Below, piece after piece: positions 34,253 through 43,126 of a stretch of 64,000 bases of DNA. The notes under the pieces were generated by a model that did not search any database, was not told the DNA's origin, and was given only the letters and a program-made list of their open reading frames with translations. Both the position numbers and the translations under genes were made by a program. The stretch covers positions 40,810 through 104,809 of the forward strand of contig NZ_JAELXT010000014.1 in the NCBI RefSeq assembly GCF_016427565.1. Reading direction: 5' to 3'. Position 1 is the first letter of the stretch; each line of letters begins with the position of its first letter. Origin of the DNA: Microvirga splendida (GTDB lineage: Bacteria > Pseudomonadota > Alphaproteobacteria > Rhizobiales > Beijerinckiaceae).

Positions 34253-35284
34253 TTAGGCCGCCTGCTTCTTCGGCTTGAGCAGCCCGCGATTGGCCATGGC
34301 TTCTGCAATCTGGATCGCGTTCAGCGCCGCGCCCTTGCGCAGGTTGTCGGAGACGCACCAGAACGACAGGCCGTTCTCCACCGTGATGTCCTCGCGGATG
34401 CGAGAGATATAGGTGGCGTCCTCGCCGGCCGCTTCATGCGGGGTGATGTAGCCGCCGGGCTCGCGCTTATCGACCACCATGATGCCGGGAGCCGCGCGCA
34501 GGATGTCGCGGGCCTCGTCCGCCGTGATCGGGTTCTCGAACTCCACGTTCACGGCCTCGGAGTGGCTGATGAAGACCGGCACGCGCACGCAGGTGGCGGT
34601 GAGCTTGATCTTCGGGTCGAGAATCTTCTTGGTCTCGGCCATCATCTTCCACTCTTCCTTCGTGTACCCGTCCTCCATGAACACGTCGATGTGCGGGATC
34701 AGGTTGAAGGCGATGCGTTTGGGGAACTTCTTCTCCTGCACGTCCTGCAGGGAGTAGAGCGCCTTGGTCTGGCGGTCGAGCTCGTCCATGCCGTCCTTGC
34801 CGGCGCCGGAAACGGACTGGTAGGTGGCCACCACCACGCGCCTGATGGTGGCGCGGTCATGGAGGGGCTTCAGGGCCACCACGAGCTGCGCCGTGGAGCA
34901 GTTCGGGTTGGCGACGATGCCCTTCCTGACGTCGCGCAGCGCCTCGGCATTCACCTCCGGCACCACGAGCGGCACGTCCTGGTCGTAGCGCCAGGCCGAG
35001 GAGTTGTCGATCACGATGGCGCCCTGGGCGGCGATCTTCGGCGACCACTCCTTGGAGACCTCCCCGCCGGCGGACATGAGGCAGATGTCGACATCGGAGA
35101 AGTCGTAGGTGTCGAGGGTCTTGGTCTTGAGCGTCTTGTCGCCGTAGGAGACTTCCGACCCCTGGCTGCGGCGGGAGGCCAGCGCCACCACCTCATCGGC
35201 CGGGAACGCCCGCTCGGCGAGAATGCTCAGCATCTCGCGGCCCACATTGCCGGTCGCACCGACGACGGCGATCTTGAAACCCAT
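34253..35284 (-). CDS. asd: aspartate-semialdehyde dehydrogenase
   Basis: The NADP-binding start MGFKIAVVGATGNVGREMLSIL, the catalytic Cys129 in GIVANPNCSTAQLVVALKPL, and the substrate-binding VVATYQSVSGAGKDGMDEL identify Asd, which makes aspartate semialdehyde for lysine/diaminopimelate, threonine and methionine synthesis. The 343-residue length is standard. DapF of the same lysine/cell-wall branch is elsewhere in the window (60673). A Thr-rich short reading frame lies about 100 bases upstream. Confidence 0.96.
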   Translation of the reverse strand: MGFKIAVVGATGNVGREMLSILAERAFPADEVVALASRRSQGSEVSYGDKTLKTKTLDTYDFSDVDICLMSAGGEVSKEWSPKIAAQGAIVIDNSSAWRYDQDVPLVVPEVNAEALRDVRKGIVANPNCSTAQLVVALKPLHDRATIRRVVVATYQSVSGAGKDGMDELDRQTKALYSLQDVQEKKFPKRIAFNLIPHIDVFMEDGYTKEEWKMMAETKKILDPKIKLTATCVRVPVFISHSEAVNVEFENPITADEARDILRAAPGIMVVDKREPGGYITPHEAAGEDATYISRIREDITVENGLSFWCVSDNLRKGAALNAIQIAEAMANRGLLKPKKQAA

Positions 35285-35381
35285 GTGACTTCTCCTGTTG
35301 TGGCTCTCCCCGGAGATCTTGAAAACCCTGCTCGGGTGCTGCCTCTCGCCCCGTGGGAGAGAGGACCGGGGACGACGAGGC

Positions 35382-35459
35382 TTATTCGGCCGTGGTTTTC
35401 ACGGTCGTTGCGGCGGTTTTCGTTTTGCTCGTCGTCAGGGTGAGCAGCGCCATTGCCAT
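35382..35459 (-). CDS. candidate Thr-rich leader peptide upstream of asd
   Basis: A 25-codon reading frame, MAMALLTLTTSKTKTAATTV followed by KTTAE, contains nine Thr. It ends 97 bases before asd on the same strand. Between the two, CCTCTC can pair with GAGAGG, or CCCCG with CGGGG, and these pairings are mutually exclusive. The layout resembles attenuation leaders of amino acid operons. The start has only a weak GGATGG ahead of it, and the hairpin may be a decayed family A repeat, so this is tentative. Confidence 0.35.
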   Translation of the reverse strand: MAMALLTLTTSKTKTAATTVKTTAE

Positions 35460-35549
35460 CGTCCATCCAAAGCCTGGTTGCGGCTTCGATCGCGCCAGAA
35501 ACACACCAAAGACACGCTTTCGTCAAGCATTTCCTTGGGCTCGACGCGT

Positions 35550-36032
35550 TCAATCGCCCGTCAGCACATCGGTCGAGAGATTGAAGCGGTAGAAGACCTT
35601 GTTCATCCGCTCCGCCCCGAGGCGCTCGTAGAACGCCTGAGCGCCCGTGTTGGTGCCATCCGTGGTGAGGTCGATGCGCGTGAGGCCCTGCGCCCGGGCA
35701 TGATCCGCCAGCCAGCGCATCAGCAGGGCACCCACTGCCTGCCCTCGGGCTTGGCTCTCGACGAAGAGCTCCTTGACGAAGAGAAGCCCTGACAGCCTGA
35801 AGCCTGGCCGCAGCACCGCGAAGCAGGCCAGCCCGACCGGATGCCCGTCGCAATAGGCAAGGGCATAGCGGGTGCCCTCCTGTTCCCGCATCGAGCGCTC
35901 GACCATCTCCTGCGTCGGCTCCAGGGCCTGGGCCACCTCAGGGCCGACATAGTGCAGGTCGACGGCCCGGACCAAAGCCGCCACGTCGGCAGCATCCTCG
36001 AGAGTAGCAAGGCGGACGAGGGGCTGAGGCAT
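35550..36032 (-). CDS. GNAT family N-acetyltransferase
   Basis: A 160-residue GNAT protein with RLATLEDAADVAALVRAVDLHYVGPE at the start, the acetyl-CoA motif LFVKELFVESQARGQAVGALLMRWLADHA, and AQAFYERLGAERM at the end. The substrate is unknown. It is monocistronic as far as can be seen. Confidence 0.88.
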   Translation of the reverse strand: MPQPLVRLATLEDAADVAALVRAVDLHYVGPEVAQALEPTQEMVERSMREQEGTRYALAYCDGHPVGLACFAVLRPGFRLSGLLFVKELFVESQARGQAVGALLMRWLADHARAQGLTRIDLTTDGTNTGAQAFYERLGAERMNKVFYRFNLSTDVLTGD

Positions 36033-36149
36033 GCGGACTCGGCTGGGTTAACCTTCGGTTTACCTTGCTTAGCAAAACCTTTCGAACCCTGGCCAGTGTC
36101 ACGGTAGAACATGGGGACGACGTGATCAGCGGGCTTGAGTGGTGGCGCG

Positions 36150-36944
36150 ATGCCGAGGGCGGGATATGCCGAATGGGACGAGGAGGATCTCGCCGACTGG
36201 GTCGACGAGCGTCCGGCCCGTCGCCTGAAGCGCACGCGCCTGCCGTGGCTGCGGGTGATCCTGATGTCCGCCTGCAGCATCGCGGGCCTCGCCTATCTGG
36301 CCCTGCAGCAGGAACCGGCACGCCGGCCGGCCGAGCGCCCGGGGCAGGTCCCCTCCTCCATTCTGGTTGCGCCTGCGCCGGCCTGGAAGCCAATCTCCCC
36401 CTCCCCCGCCCTCTATGGTCTCGGCGCCGCCTCGGGTTCCGTCGCCATGGAGGCGCGGCAGCATACGAACGGAGCGCGGGAGGATACGCTCGTGCTCGGC
36501 CGCTTCGGCGACTTCCGCTACGCCCAGGTCTCGCTCGTGCAGGGTGTCCCTGAAACCGCGGGAAGCTTCTACATCGATATCGTGCGCCGCGCCGCCCGCG
36601 CGGGTCTGGCCGTGGCGCATCAGGGCCAAGGCCGGATGGTGCCGACGAAGTTCGGCACGGTCGAAGCCGCGCCCCTGACCCTGGCGGCCAAGGGCGAGCA
36701 GGCCTGCCAGGCTTTCCGCTTCGCCGACGCGGAGGCCGATTTCAGCTTCCAGGGCTGGCTCTGCGGCTCCTCCGTGCCCGACGACGCGCAGCTTGCCTGT
36801 CTCATCGACGGGATCACGCTGGCCGGCGCCACCAGCCCCTCCCTGAAGGCGTTCTTCGCCCGGGCCGACCGCAGCCGCACGGATGCCTGCGGGCCAAGCG
36901 CCCGCACCGCTTCCGTGGCCGTCAAGCCTCCTGTCCGACCGTAA
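36150..36944 (+). CDS. hypothetical single-pass membrane protein
   Basis: The protein has an acidic N-terminus (GYAEWDEEDLADWVDERPA), one transmembrane helix near residues 36-53 (VILMSACSIAGLAYLAL), a Pro-rich linker and a globular C-terminal domain with several Cys, presumably periplasmic. I do not recognise the family. I chose the ATG at 36150; a TTG at 36135 would add five residues. Its 3' end overlaps the convergent sulfite oxidase-like gene by 23 bases. Confidence 0.7.
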   Translation: MPRAGYAEWDEEDLADWVDERPARRLKRTRLPWLRVILMSACSIAGLAYLALQQEPARRPAERPGQVPSSILVAPAPAWKPISPSPALYGLGAASGSVAMEARQHTNGAREDTLVLGRFGDFRYAQVSLVQGVPETAGSFYIDIVRRAARAGLAVAHQGQGRMVPTKFGTVEAAPLTLAAKGEQACQAFRFADAEADFSFQGWLCGSSVPDDAQLACLIDGITLAGATSPSLKAFFARADRSRTDACGPSARTASVAVKPPVRP

Positions 36945-38037
36945 CCGCCACCCGGTGCATGACGTTGCAGCCGTAACCGTTCGGGTTCCAGTTCGCGGCC
37001 CGGAAGGGCTGCGCCCGGCCTTGCGTGTCGGTCGCACGGGCAAAGATCTCGTAGGGGCCATCGCCGGGCAGGGGGAGAGACGCCTGCCAACGCGTCCAGT
37101 CGTAGCGGTTGCGCGGCGGGGTCATCGCCGCCTCGGTCCAGGTCGCGCCGCCGTCGAGGGTCACCTCGACCCGCGCCACCTCGTCGTCTCCGGCCCAGGC
37201 CGCGCCGCGAATGTCGATGGTGCGCGTGCCCACCGGATGGCGGCTGCCATCCGCCGGCGCCGTGACGATGCTGCGCACGGGCATCGATTCGATGATGCGG
37301 GTCTCGACATCCTTGCCGTCCTGGCCCGGAGCCAGGGGGCGGACCGGCAGGCGATAGGACAGGCCCGTCATGCCCGGCCCGTCATGCTCGCGGTCGCGGA
37401 TCCAGATGCGCTTGAGCCATTTCTGGCTGAGCGATCCGGGCCAGCCCGGCACGATGAGGCGTAAAGGGCCGCCATGGATGAACGGCAGCGGCTCGCCGTT
37501 CATGGCCCAGACCAGAAGGGTATGCTCCTCCAGGGCCTTGGCGATGGGCACCCCGCGCGACATGGCCTGCTGCTCGAAGCTTCCGCTCTTGTCCGGATCG
37601 GCGCCGAAATGGCCGGTGAACAGGGCGCTGTTCTTCAGGCCCGCCTCGCGCAGCACGTCGCCCAACGACACGCCCGTCCATTCCGCGCAGCCGACGCCGC
37701 CATTGGTCCAGGGATTGCCCTCCGCCTTGGGCTCGAAGAAGGAGCGGCCATTGCCGCCGCATTCGAGCACCATGCGAAAGGTCTTGTGCGGGAAGCGGCT
37801 CTTGAGTTCCGACACGGTGAGATTGAGCGGGCGCTCCACCTCGCCGTCGATGGTGAAGGTCCAGCCTTCGGCGTCCGTTGCGGGCTCCGGCAGCAGGCCG
37901 TTGTTGCGCACGAAGAAGCGCCCGACCGGCGTCGTCTCGTCGTCGAGACATTCCTCCGGCGTCTCGGCCACGAGGGGCACGTCGCCCAGCAGGCTCAACC
38001 CGTCCTTGCCCTCGAGGCCTTCATGCCCGTGCTGCAT
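36922..38037 (-). CDS. sulfite oxidase-family molybdopterin enzyme
   Basis: The molybdenum-ligand Cys is in GGVGCAEWTGVSLGDVL, with FRMVLECGGNGRSFF and GGPLRLIVPGWPGSLSQKWLKRI nearby. A C-terminal dimerisation domain follows (DIRGAAWAGDDEVARVEVTLDGGATW). The 371-residue length suits the SorA/plant sulfite oxidase type without a haem domain. No signal peptide or twin-arginine motif is visible at this start, so it may act in the cytoplasm, unlike many sulfite dehydrogenases. Confidence 0.88.
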   Translation of the reverse strand: MQHGHEGLEGKDGLSLLGDVPLVAETPEECLDDETTPVGRFFVRNNGLLPEPATDAEGWTFTIDGEVERPLNLTVSELKSRFPHKTFRMVLECGGNGRSFFEPKAEGNPWTNGGVGCAEWTGVSLGDVLREAGLKNSALFTGHFGADPDKSGSFEQQAMSRGVPIAKALEEHTLLVWAMNGEPLPFIHGGPLRLIVPGWPGSLSQKWLKRIWIRDREHDGPGMTGLSYRLPVRPLAPGQDGKDVETRIIESMPVRSIVTAPADGSRHPVGTRTIDIRGAAWAGDDEVARVEVTLDGGATWTEAAMTPPRNRYDWTRWQASLPLPGDGPYEIFARATDTQGRAQPFRAANWNPNGYGCNVMHRVAVTVGQEA

Positions 38038-38179
38038 TGCTCACGATCCTTTTCACCTGTCGGTGAACCTGGTGGTTCGAAGGAACCATTTTAACGAGGT
38101 CGGCTTGTTCTGACAGTCTTCACACGTATCGACGGCGCCCGGCAGATCGACCCGGCGCGCCGCCCCTGGAGGTTATCCC

Positions 38180-38500
38180 ATGCGCCGCTTCGCCCTTCTG
38201 GGTCTGGCATCAATGGCTGCGCTCACGACCGTCCCGATGGTGGCGGATGCGCAGGCCCAGGACCGCCCCCTCGTTCTTCGCGTGCAGCCCCGCAGCTTCC
38301 TCGATCCAGGCCGCGTCGTCGAGCCGGGCTCGCTCAACCGCTACGCCACGCAGCCCATGCTGTCTTACATGACCAATCCGCCATGGAACCATATGCGCGA
38401 CCGCTTCGGCGAGGGCGCCCTGCCGGATCCGATCGGCGGGCCGTTCGTGGGTGCGCGCAACCCGTTCTCGGACATCGAGACCACCGGGTCGATCCGCTAG
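38180..38500 (+). CDS. hypothetical secreted protein
   Basis: A 106-residue protein with a clear signal peptide (ending VADAQAQ) and a mature part rich in Pro, Arg and Asn (VLRVQPRSFLDPGRVVEPGS). It is preceded by CTGGAGGTTATCCC and followed by a strong terminator, so it looks like a real single gene. The family is not recognised. Confidence 0.7.
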   Translation: MRRFALLGLASMAALTTVPMVADAQAQDRPLVLRVQPRSFLDPGRVVEPGSLNRYATQPMLSYMTNPPWNHMRDRFGEGALPDPIGGPFVGARNPFSDIETTGSIR

Positions 38501-38513
38501 CTCCATCAGCAAG

Positions 38514-38539
38514 AAGCCCCGGATCGCTCCGGGGCTTTT
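38514..38539. terminator. bidirectional terminator before leuB
   Basis: AAGCCCCGGA, loop TCGC and TCCGGGGCTT form a 10-bp perfect stem followed by TT on the plus strand. Confidence 0.85.
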
Positions 38540-38544
38540 CATGA

Positions 38545-39651
38545 TCAGCGCTGCGCTTCCAGCTCCTTGACGATGGCGTCGCCCACATCCTGCGTGCCCA
38601 CCGCATTCATGCCGGGGCCCGCGATGTCCTTCGTGCGGGTGCCGGAGGCGAGCACGTTGGCAATGGCCCGGTCCAGACGATCCGCCTCGTCGAGAAGGCC
38701 GAAGGAATAGCGCAACGCCATGCCGAAGGAGCCGATCATGGCGATGGGGTTGGCGAGCCCCTTGCCGGCGATGTCCGGCGCCGAGCCGTGGACCGGCTCG
38801 TAGAGCGCCTTGCGCTGGCCGCTGGCCGGATCCTCGGCGCCCAGCGATGCGGACGGGAGCATGCCGAGCGAGCCGGTGAGCATCGCGGCGATATCCGACA
38901 GGATGTCGCCGAACAGGTTGTCGGTGACGATCACGTCGAACTGCTTGGGATAGCGCACGAGCTGCATGGCGCAGTTGTCGGCCAGCACGTGCTCGAGCTC
39001 GACGCCGGAGAACTCCTGCTTGTGGATGCGCGTGACCACCTGGCGCCAGAACACGCCGGTCTTCATCACGTTGAACTTCTCCGCCGACGAGACCTTGTTG
39101 CGGCGCTTGCCTGCCAAGTCGAAAGCGACGCGGGCGATGCGCTCGACTTCATGGGTGTGATAGATCTGCGTGTCGACGGCACGCTGGGAGCCGTCCTCCA
39201 GGGTCACGATCTCCTTCGGCTCGCCGAAATAGACGCCGCCGGTGAGCTCGCGCACGATCATGATGTCGAGCCCCTCCACCACCTCGCGCTTGAGCGAGGA
39301 GGCATCGGCGAGCGCCGGGTAGCAGATGGCGGGGCGAAGATTGGCGAAGAGGCCGAGATCCTTGCGCAGGCGCAGCAGGCCCGCCTCCGGGCGCACCGCG
39401 TAGGGCACGCTGTCCCACTTCGCGCCGCCGACTGCGCCGAAGAGCACGGCGTCGGCTGCCTGAGCCCGGCTCATGGCGTCCTCGGAGATCGCCACCCCGT
39501 GGGCGTCATAGGCCGAGCCGCCGACGAGGTCCGTCTCGGTCTCAAAGCCCACGCCGCGCTTGCGGAACCAGCCCACGATCTTCTCGACCTCGCGCATGAC
39601 CTCCGGGCCGATGCCGTCGCCGGGGAGAAGGAGGAGCTTATGCGTTGCCAT
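38545..39651 (-). CDS. leuB: 3-isopropylmalate dehydrogenase
   Basis: [25 protein letters not shown] opens the protein. [27 protein letters not shown] and the metal-binding signature [27 protein letters not shown] define LeuB, the third step of leucine synthesis. The 368-residue length is normal. The start at 39651 is supported by GAAGGAGGAGC-type sequence and family alignment. leuD and leuC lie 5-9 kb away on the same strand. Confidence 0.97.
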   Translation of the reverse strand: MATHKLLLLPGDGIGPEVMREVEKIVGWFRKRGVGFETETDLVGGSAYDAHGVAISEDAMSRAQAADAVLFGAVGGAKWDSVPYAVRPEAGLLRLRKDLGLFANLRPAICYPALADASSLKREVVEGLDIMIVRELTGGVYFGEPKEIVTLEDGSQRAVDTQIYHTHEVERIARVAFDLAGKRRNKVSSAEKFNVMKTGVFWRQVVTRIHKQEFSGVELEHVLADNCAMQLVRYPKQFDVIVTDNLFGDILSDIAAMLTGSLGMLPSASLGAEDPASGQRKALYEPVHGSAPDIAGKGLANPIAMIGSFGMALRYSFGLLDEADRLDRAIANVLASGTRTKDIAGPGMNAVGTQDVGDAIVKELEAQR

Positions 39652-39679
39652 GATCGGTGTCCTTGCTCGATTGTGCTTC

Positions 39680-39766
39680 GTCATTCCCGGGCTTGTTCCG
39701 GGATCCACGACTTGGCGGCTCTGCTTTTTTGAAGACGTGGATGGCCGTAACAAGTCCGGCCATGAC
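39680..39766. repeat. palindromic repeat, family C
   Basis: GTCATTCCCGGGCTTGTTCC is mirrored by AACAAGTCCGGCCATGAC with an inner CCACGAC/GACGTGG pairing. It is located upstream of leuB. Confidence 0.7.
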
Positions 39767-39819
39767 GGGAGGGTTTAGGCGCGTGCCCCTTGCCTTGCAA
39801 GCATCTGTCGTGTTGGTCG

Positions 39820-40209
39820 TTAGGCGGAGGCTTTCAGGGCCGTGACCTCGATCTCGATTCTCATCTCTGGGAGGACGAGAGATTTGACGACGAGGAAGGT
39901 CGATGCCGGACGGATGTCACGAAGAACCTCGCCGCAGACGCCGAGAATAGCTTCGGCATCCTCCAGATCGGTCGCGTAGTAGGTTACGCGAACGATCTCC
40001 TCGAGGCTCGAACCCGCTTCCTTGAGGTAGTGCTCGATCGTCTTCCAGCAGTTGCGTGTCTGTTGCACGACGTCGCCTGGTATCTGCTGGGTCTCGTAAT
40101 CGTAGCCTGTCGTGCCGGCCATGAAGACCCATGGCCCCTGCACCACGGCGCGTGAGTATCCATAAGCCTTTTCCATGGAAGAGCCGGAGGAAAGAAGTCG
40201 GCGCGTCAT
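39820..40209 (-). CDS. RidA family protein
   Basis: A 129-residue RidA/YjgF/UK114 protein with YSRAVVQGPWVFMAGTTGYD near the N-terminus and RPASTFLVVKSLVLPEMRIEIEVTA at the C-terminus. The usual active-site Arg is in the DIRPASTF segment. RidA hydrolyses reactive enamine/imine intermediates made by PLP enzymes such as threonine dehydratase; one such enzyme is encoded at 31151, but the genes are not linked. Confidence 0.85.
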   Translation of the reverse strand: MTRRLLSSGSSMEKAYGYSRAVVQGPWVFMAGTTGYDYETQQIPGDVVQQTRNCWKTIEHYLKEAGSSLEEIVRVTYYATDLEDAEAILGVCGEVLRDIRPASTFLVVKSLVLPEMRIEIEVTALKASA

Positions 40210-40301
40210 AACAGTCTCCCAATCTCAGGCGAGCGTAGCAATAGCATCCCGTCATCTGCAAGGCTCTGCGAAAACCCCGGTCATGACGATAGGGAGAGCC
40301 G

Positions 40302-41711
40302 TCAGGCCTCGTTCGGTCGCCGGTCCTTCGGGGTCCGCACCACCGTGACCGAACACGGGGCCTCGGCCACCACCTGGGACGAGACGCTCCCCAGATAGCG
40401 CCTGAGCGCCGAAGAGGCCCGCGCGCCGATCACGATGTGGTCGACATTGTTGTGGCGGGCGTAGTCGACGAGCGCCGCCGCCGGGTCCGGCGCCTCCAGA
40501 ACGCTGTAGGAGATCCGCTCCGTCGGGATCTCCAGGGACGAGCCCCAGTGCCTGAGCTGCACGAGGCGCTGGACATGGAGGCTGTTGCCCTCCGCGTCCT
40601 CCAGGATGTCGACGGCGATGCGCGAGGTCCTGAGGATGTTCACGCAGGCGATACGGGCCTCGGTCTCGATGGACAGAACGCGCTGGACCATCATGCGCAG
40701 GGACTCGGCGAGATCCTCAGCTCCAGGCGAGAGATCGACGGCGGCGAGCACGATGGGCGCGCGGGAGAGCTGGCCGGCGATGTTGGGCGTCTCGAGCGGC
40801 TGCGCCTTTCGGGCCTTGAGCCAGCGCCGGAAGGTCTTCATCCCGCTGTCCCGCTCCCGGCGCTCGGCCCGCTCGGTGAGCGTCACCTGTTCGGGATTGT
40901 CCAGGTCGAGGGCGAGCTGGGCGGCGGTCGCGTAGCGGTCCTGCGGGTCGACCTCCAGGCAGCGCAGGATGATCTCCTGCAGCCAGGGCGGGCAATCGGG
41001 CCGCAGGGCCCGCGGCGGCACCGGATCGCGCCACAGGCGCCGCCGGATCTGCCCGCCGCGCGGGTTGCCGAAGGGGCGCTCGCCGGTGACGAAGAAATAC
41101 AGCATCACGCCGAGCGCGAAGAGATCGCTGCGCGGATCGGCGCGGTCCTGCAGCACCTGCTCGGGGGCCATGTAGGGCGTGGTCCCGAAGGGCTCGCGGA
41201 ACTCCTCGGCGAGAAGATCGGGCAATTGCTCGTGCCGGGCGAAGCCGTAATCGATGAGCACGGCCTCGCCGGTCTCGCGGATCATCACGTTGCTCGGCTT
41301 GATGTCGAGATGAATCACCTTCTGCAGATGCAGGTCGTGGAGAGCCTTGGCCACCTTCGCGCCGATCGCCACCACCTCCGGCCAGGGCAGCGGTACCTCG
41401 CCGAGGCGGCCTTTGAGCGATTCGCCCGGGATCCGCTCCATGACGATGTAGGGCATCGGGTCGAGGGGGCCGGCGGCCACGAAGCGCGGCACATGAGGGC
41501 CTGAGAGGCGCGGCATGATCATCTGCTCGGTCTCGAAGCAGACGATGGGCAGGGGATCGTCGCTGTCGAGGAGCAGCGGGATCTTCATGACGAGCGGAGT
41601 GGGATCGCCCTCACGGGTCACGGACCAGAGGAGCGCCATGCCTCCAGTGTCCAGGTGCTCCCGGAGCTCGAAGCCGTCGATCACCATGCCCGGTTCGAGA
41701 CGCCAGCGCAT
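40302..41711 (-). CDS. serine/threonine protein kinase fused to a universal stress (UspA) domain
   Basis: Residues 1-270 form a Hanks-type kinase: Gly loop DTGGMALLW, catalytic loop VIHLDIKPSN (HLD instead of HRD), IDYGFA in place of DFG, and TPYMAPEQVL as activation/P+1 loop. Residues 325-460 form a UspA domain with a nucleotide-binding GARASSALRRYLGSVSSQVV. No transmembrane helix is visible, so it is cytosolic. Its start lies three bases after a metallophosphoesterase gene, suggesting a kinase-phosphatase pair. Confidence 0.9.
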   Translation of the reverse strand: MRWRLEPGMVIDGFELREHLDTGGMALLWSVTREGDPTPLVMKIPLLLDSDDPLPIVCFETEQMIMPRLSGPHVPRFVAAGPLDPMPYIVMERIPGESLKGRLGEVPLPWPEVVAIGAKVAKALHDLHLQKVIHLDIKPSNVMIRETGEAVLIDYGFARHEQLPDLLAEEFREPFGTTPYMAPEQVLQDRADPRSDLFALGVMLYFFVTGERPFGNPRGGQIRRRLWRDPVPPRALRPDCPPWLQEIILRCLEVDPQDRYATAAQLALDLDNPEQVTLTERAERRERDSGMKTFRRWLKARKAQPLETPNIAGQLSRAPIVLAAVDLSPGAEDLAESLRMMVQRVLSIETEARIACVNILRTSRIAVDILEDAEGNSLHVQRLVQLRHWGSSLEIPTERISYSVLEAPDPAAALVDYARHNNVDHIVIGARASSALRRYLGSVSSQVVAEAPCSVTVVRTPKDRRPNEA

Positions 41712-41714
41712 CCG

Positions 41715-42455
41715 TCAGCGGCCCTGCTCGAGGCGAAGCGCCAGCTTCTCGGGCAGTCCCGCCTCCCGCACCTTCCGGGCGGCCGTGGCCGTGTCGTAGG
41801 GCACGCGCAGGTAGCGCAGGGTCTGGCGGGCGGTGTCGAACACCGCGTAATTGGCCGCCGCCACCCCGTCCCGCGGCTGCCCGACGGCGCCGATCACGGC
41901 GAGCCAGGTGCGGGTCGGCAGAAGCGGGATGTCGTTGTTGGCCACCGGCGAGAAGGTGCCGACCTTCGCCGTGGTGCTCATGTGATAGAGCATGGGCACG
42001 TGCACGTGACCGCAGAAGGTGATGTGGGCCTCCACCCGGGAGAAGTGCCGGATGGCCTCCATGGGGCCGTCCATATAGTCCCAGTTGCGCGGCGCATAGC
42101 CGTTGGCATGCACGTAGAGAACGTTTCCCTCCTCGTGGACGAGGGGGAGGTCCGCCAGGAACCGGCACTGCTCGGGCCCGAGCTGCCCGCGGGTCCAGCG
42201 CAGCGCCTCCCGGGCCGTGCCGTTCATGTCCTCGTCGGAGCCGTCGATAGCCGCATCGTGGTTGCCCAGCAGCGCGACGGCGCCCTGGTCCACCATGGTC
42301 CTGATCGTGTCGACCACCCAGGCCGGATCGGCGCCGTAGCCGACATAATCGCCGAGGAAGATGAAGCGGTCGACGTGAAGCAGGCGCGCATGGGCGAGGC
42401 AGGCCGAGAGCGCCTCGCGGTTGCCGTGGATGTCGGTGAGAATGGCGATGAGCAT
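41715..42455 (-). CDS. metallophosphoesterase, probable partner of the kinase
   Basis: Calcineurin-like motifs are complete: LTDIHGN, FLGDYVGYG, LLGNHD, and FCGHVHVPM. The 246-residue length and the ALRRTRG-type insert resemble bacterial PPP-like phosphatases annotated as metallophosphoesterases. It is the first gene of a two-gene unit with the kinase-UspA gene. It may dephosphorylate the kinase targets, which is inference from position only. Confidence 0.88.
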   Translation of the reverse strand: MLIAILTDIHGNREALSACLAHARLLHVDRFIFLGDYVGYGADPAWVVDTIRTMVDQGAVALLGNHDAAIDGSDEDMNGTAREALRWTRGQLGPEQCRFLADLPLVHEEGNVLYVHANGYAPRNWDYMDGPMEAIRHFSRVEAHITFCGHVHVPMLYHMSTTAKVGTFSPVANNDIPLLPTRTWLAVIGAVGQPRDGVAAANYAVFDTARQTLRYLRVPYDTATAARKVREAGLPEKLALRLEQGR

Positions 42456-42542
42456 GGGAGCAGTTCAACTCCAAATGCTCCAAAGCCGCAACTGGCGAAT
42501 GGCTGGCAAGCGACGAAGCGAACGGAGTGCGACGACGTCGGC

Positions 42543-43022
42543 CTATCGAAGAGACGGACAGGACTTGCGGAAGATGGCAAAAACCCGATGGGCTTGGCGG
42601 TTGAGAGGCATGACAACCGAGTTGCCGGAAAGGCTAACTTTCAGTGTTCGGCCTTTCGAGAACAGCTGCAACAGATGTTTGGGCTCTTGCAGCAGCCCGG
42701 AAATCTGAAGATCGCCGAAGCGGTTTCGAGATGCCTTTGCCATCAGCCTTGTGTGTCCCCCGTCGCTTGCAAGGGTCACCGTGAGCGCATCGCCCTCGTT
42801 CAGGGTCGACGTCGAAAGATCGGGGACCACCGTGATCCGGCCGCTCTTCCGGGCGCAATAGATCCACATCAACCCAACGTCGCTCTCGGGAACGGCATAG
42901 GCGATGAATGCCTGTTCCTTGTCCGCACACATGCTCCAAACCGGTTGATCAGGCTGGAAATCCGCCCCCCGGGCGGCAGCGACTCCGAGAAACATGGCGG
43001 CAAGACAAAGGAAGACTTTCAC
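42543..43022 (-). CDS. hypothetical secreted protein
   Basis: A signal peptide (VKVFLCLAAMFLGVAAARGA) is followed by about 140 residues with three Cys and many beta-type segments. The family is not recognised. The GTG at 43022 has GGAGG five bases ahead and is preferred over the ATG four codons upstream. Composition is lower in GC than neighbouring genes. Confidence 0.65.
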   Translation of the reverse strand: MKVFLCLAAMFLGVAAARGADFQPDQPVWSMCADKEQAFIAYAVPESDVGLMWIYCARKSGRITVVPDLSTSTLNEGDALTVTLASDGGHTRLMAKASRNRFGDLQISGLLQEPKHLLQLFSKGRTLKVSLSGNSVVMPLNRQAHRVFAIFRKSCPSLR

Positions 43023-43126
43023 AGCTGCCTCCAAACGCGACGTTAGTCGAACTCCATAACATCACGTTTTGAGACAAGGCCCTGTGCGCGGTCTCACGAA
43101 TCCCACACGAGAATGATGCAGCCAAG

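Noticed and set aside
35353..35592. 79-codon plus-strand frame in the asd-GNAT intergenic region
   Set aside because: No ribosome binding site, no motif, and its end runs into the GNAT gene on the other strand.
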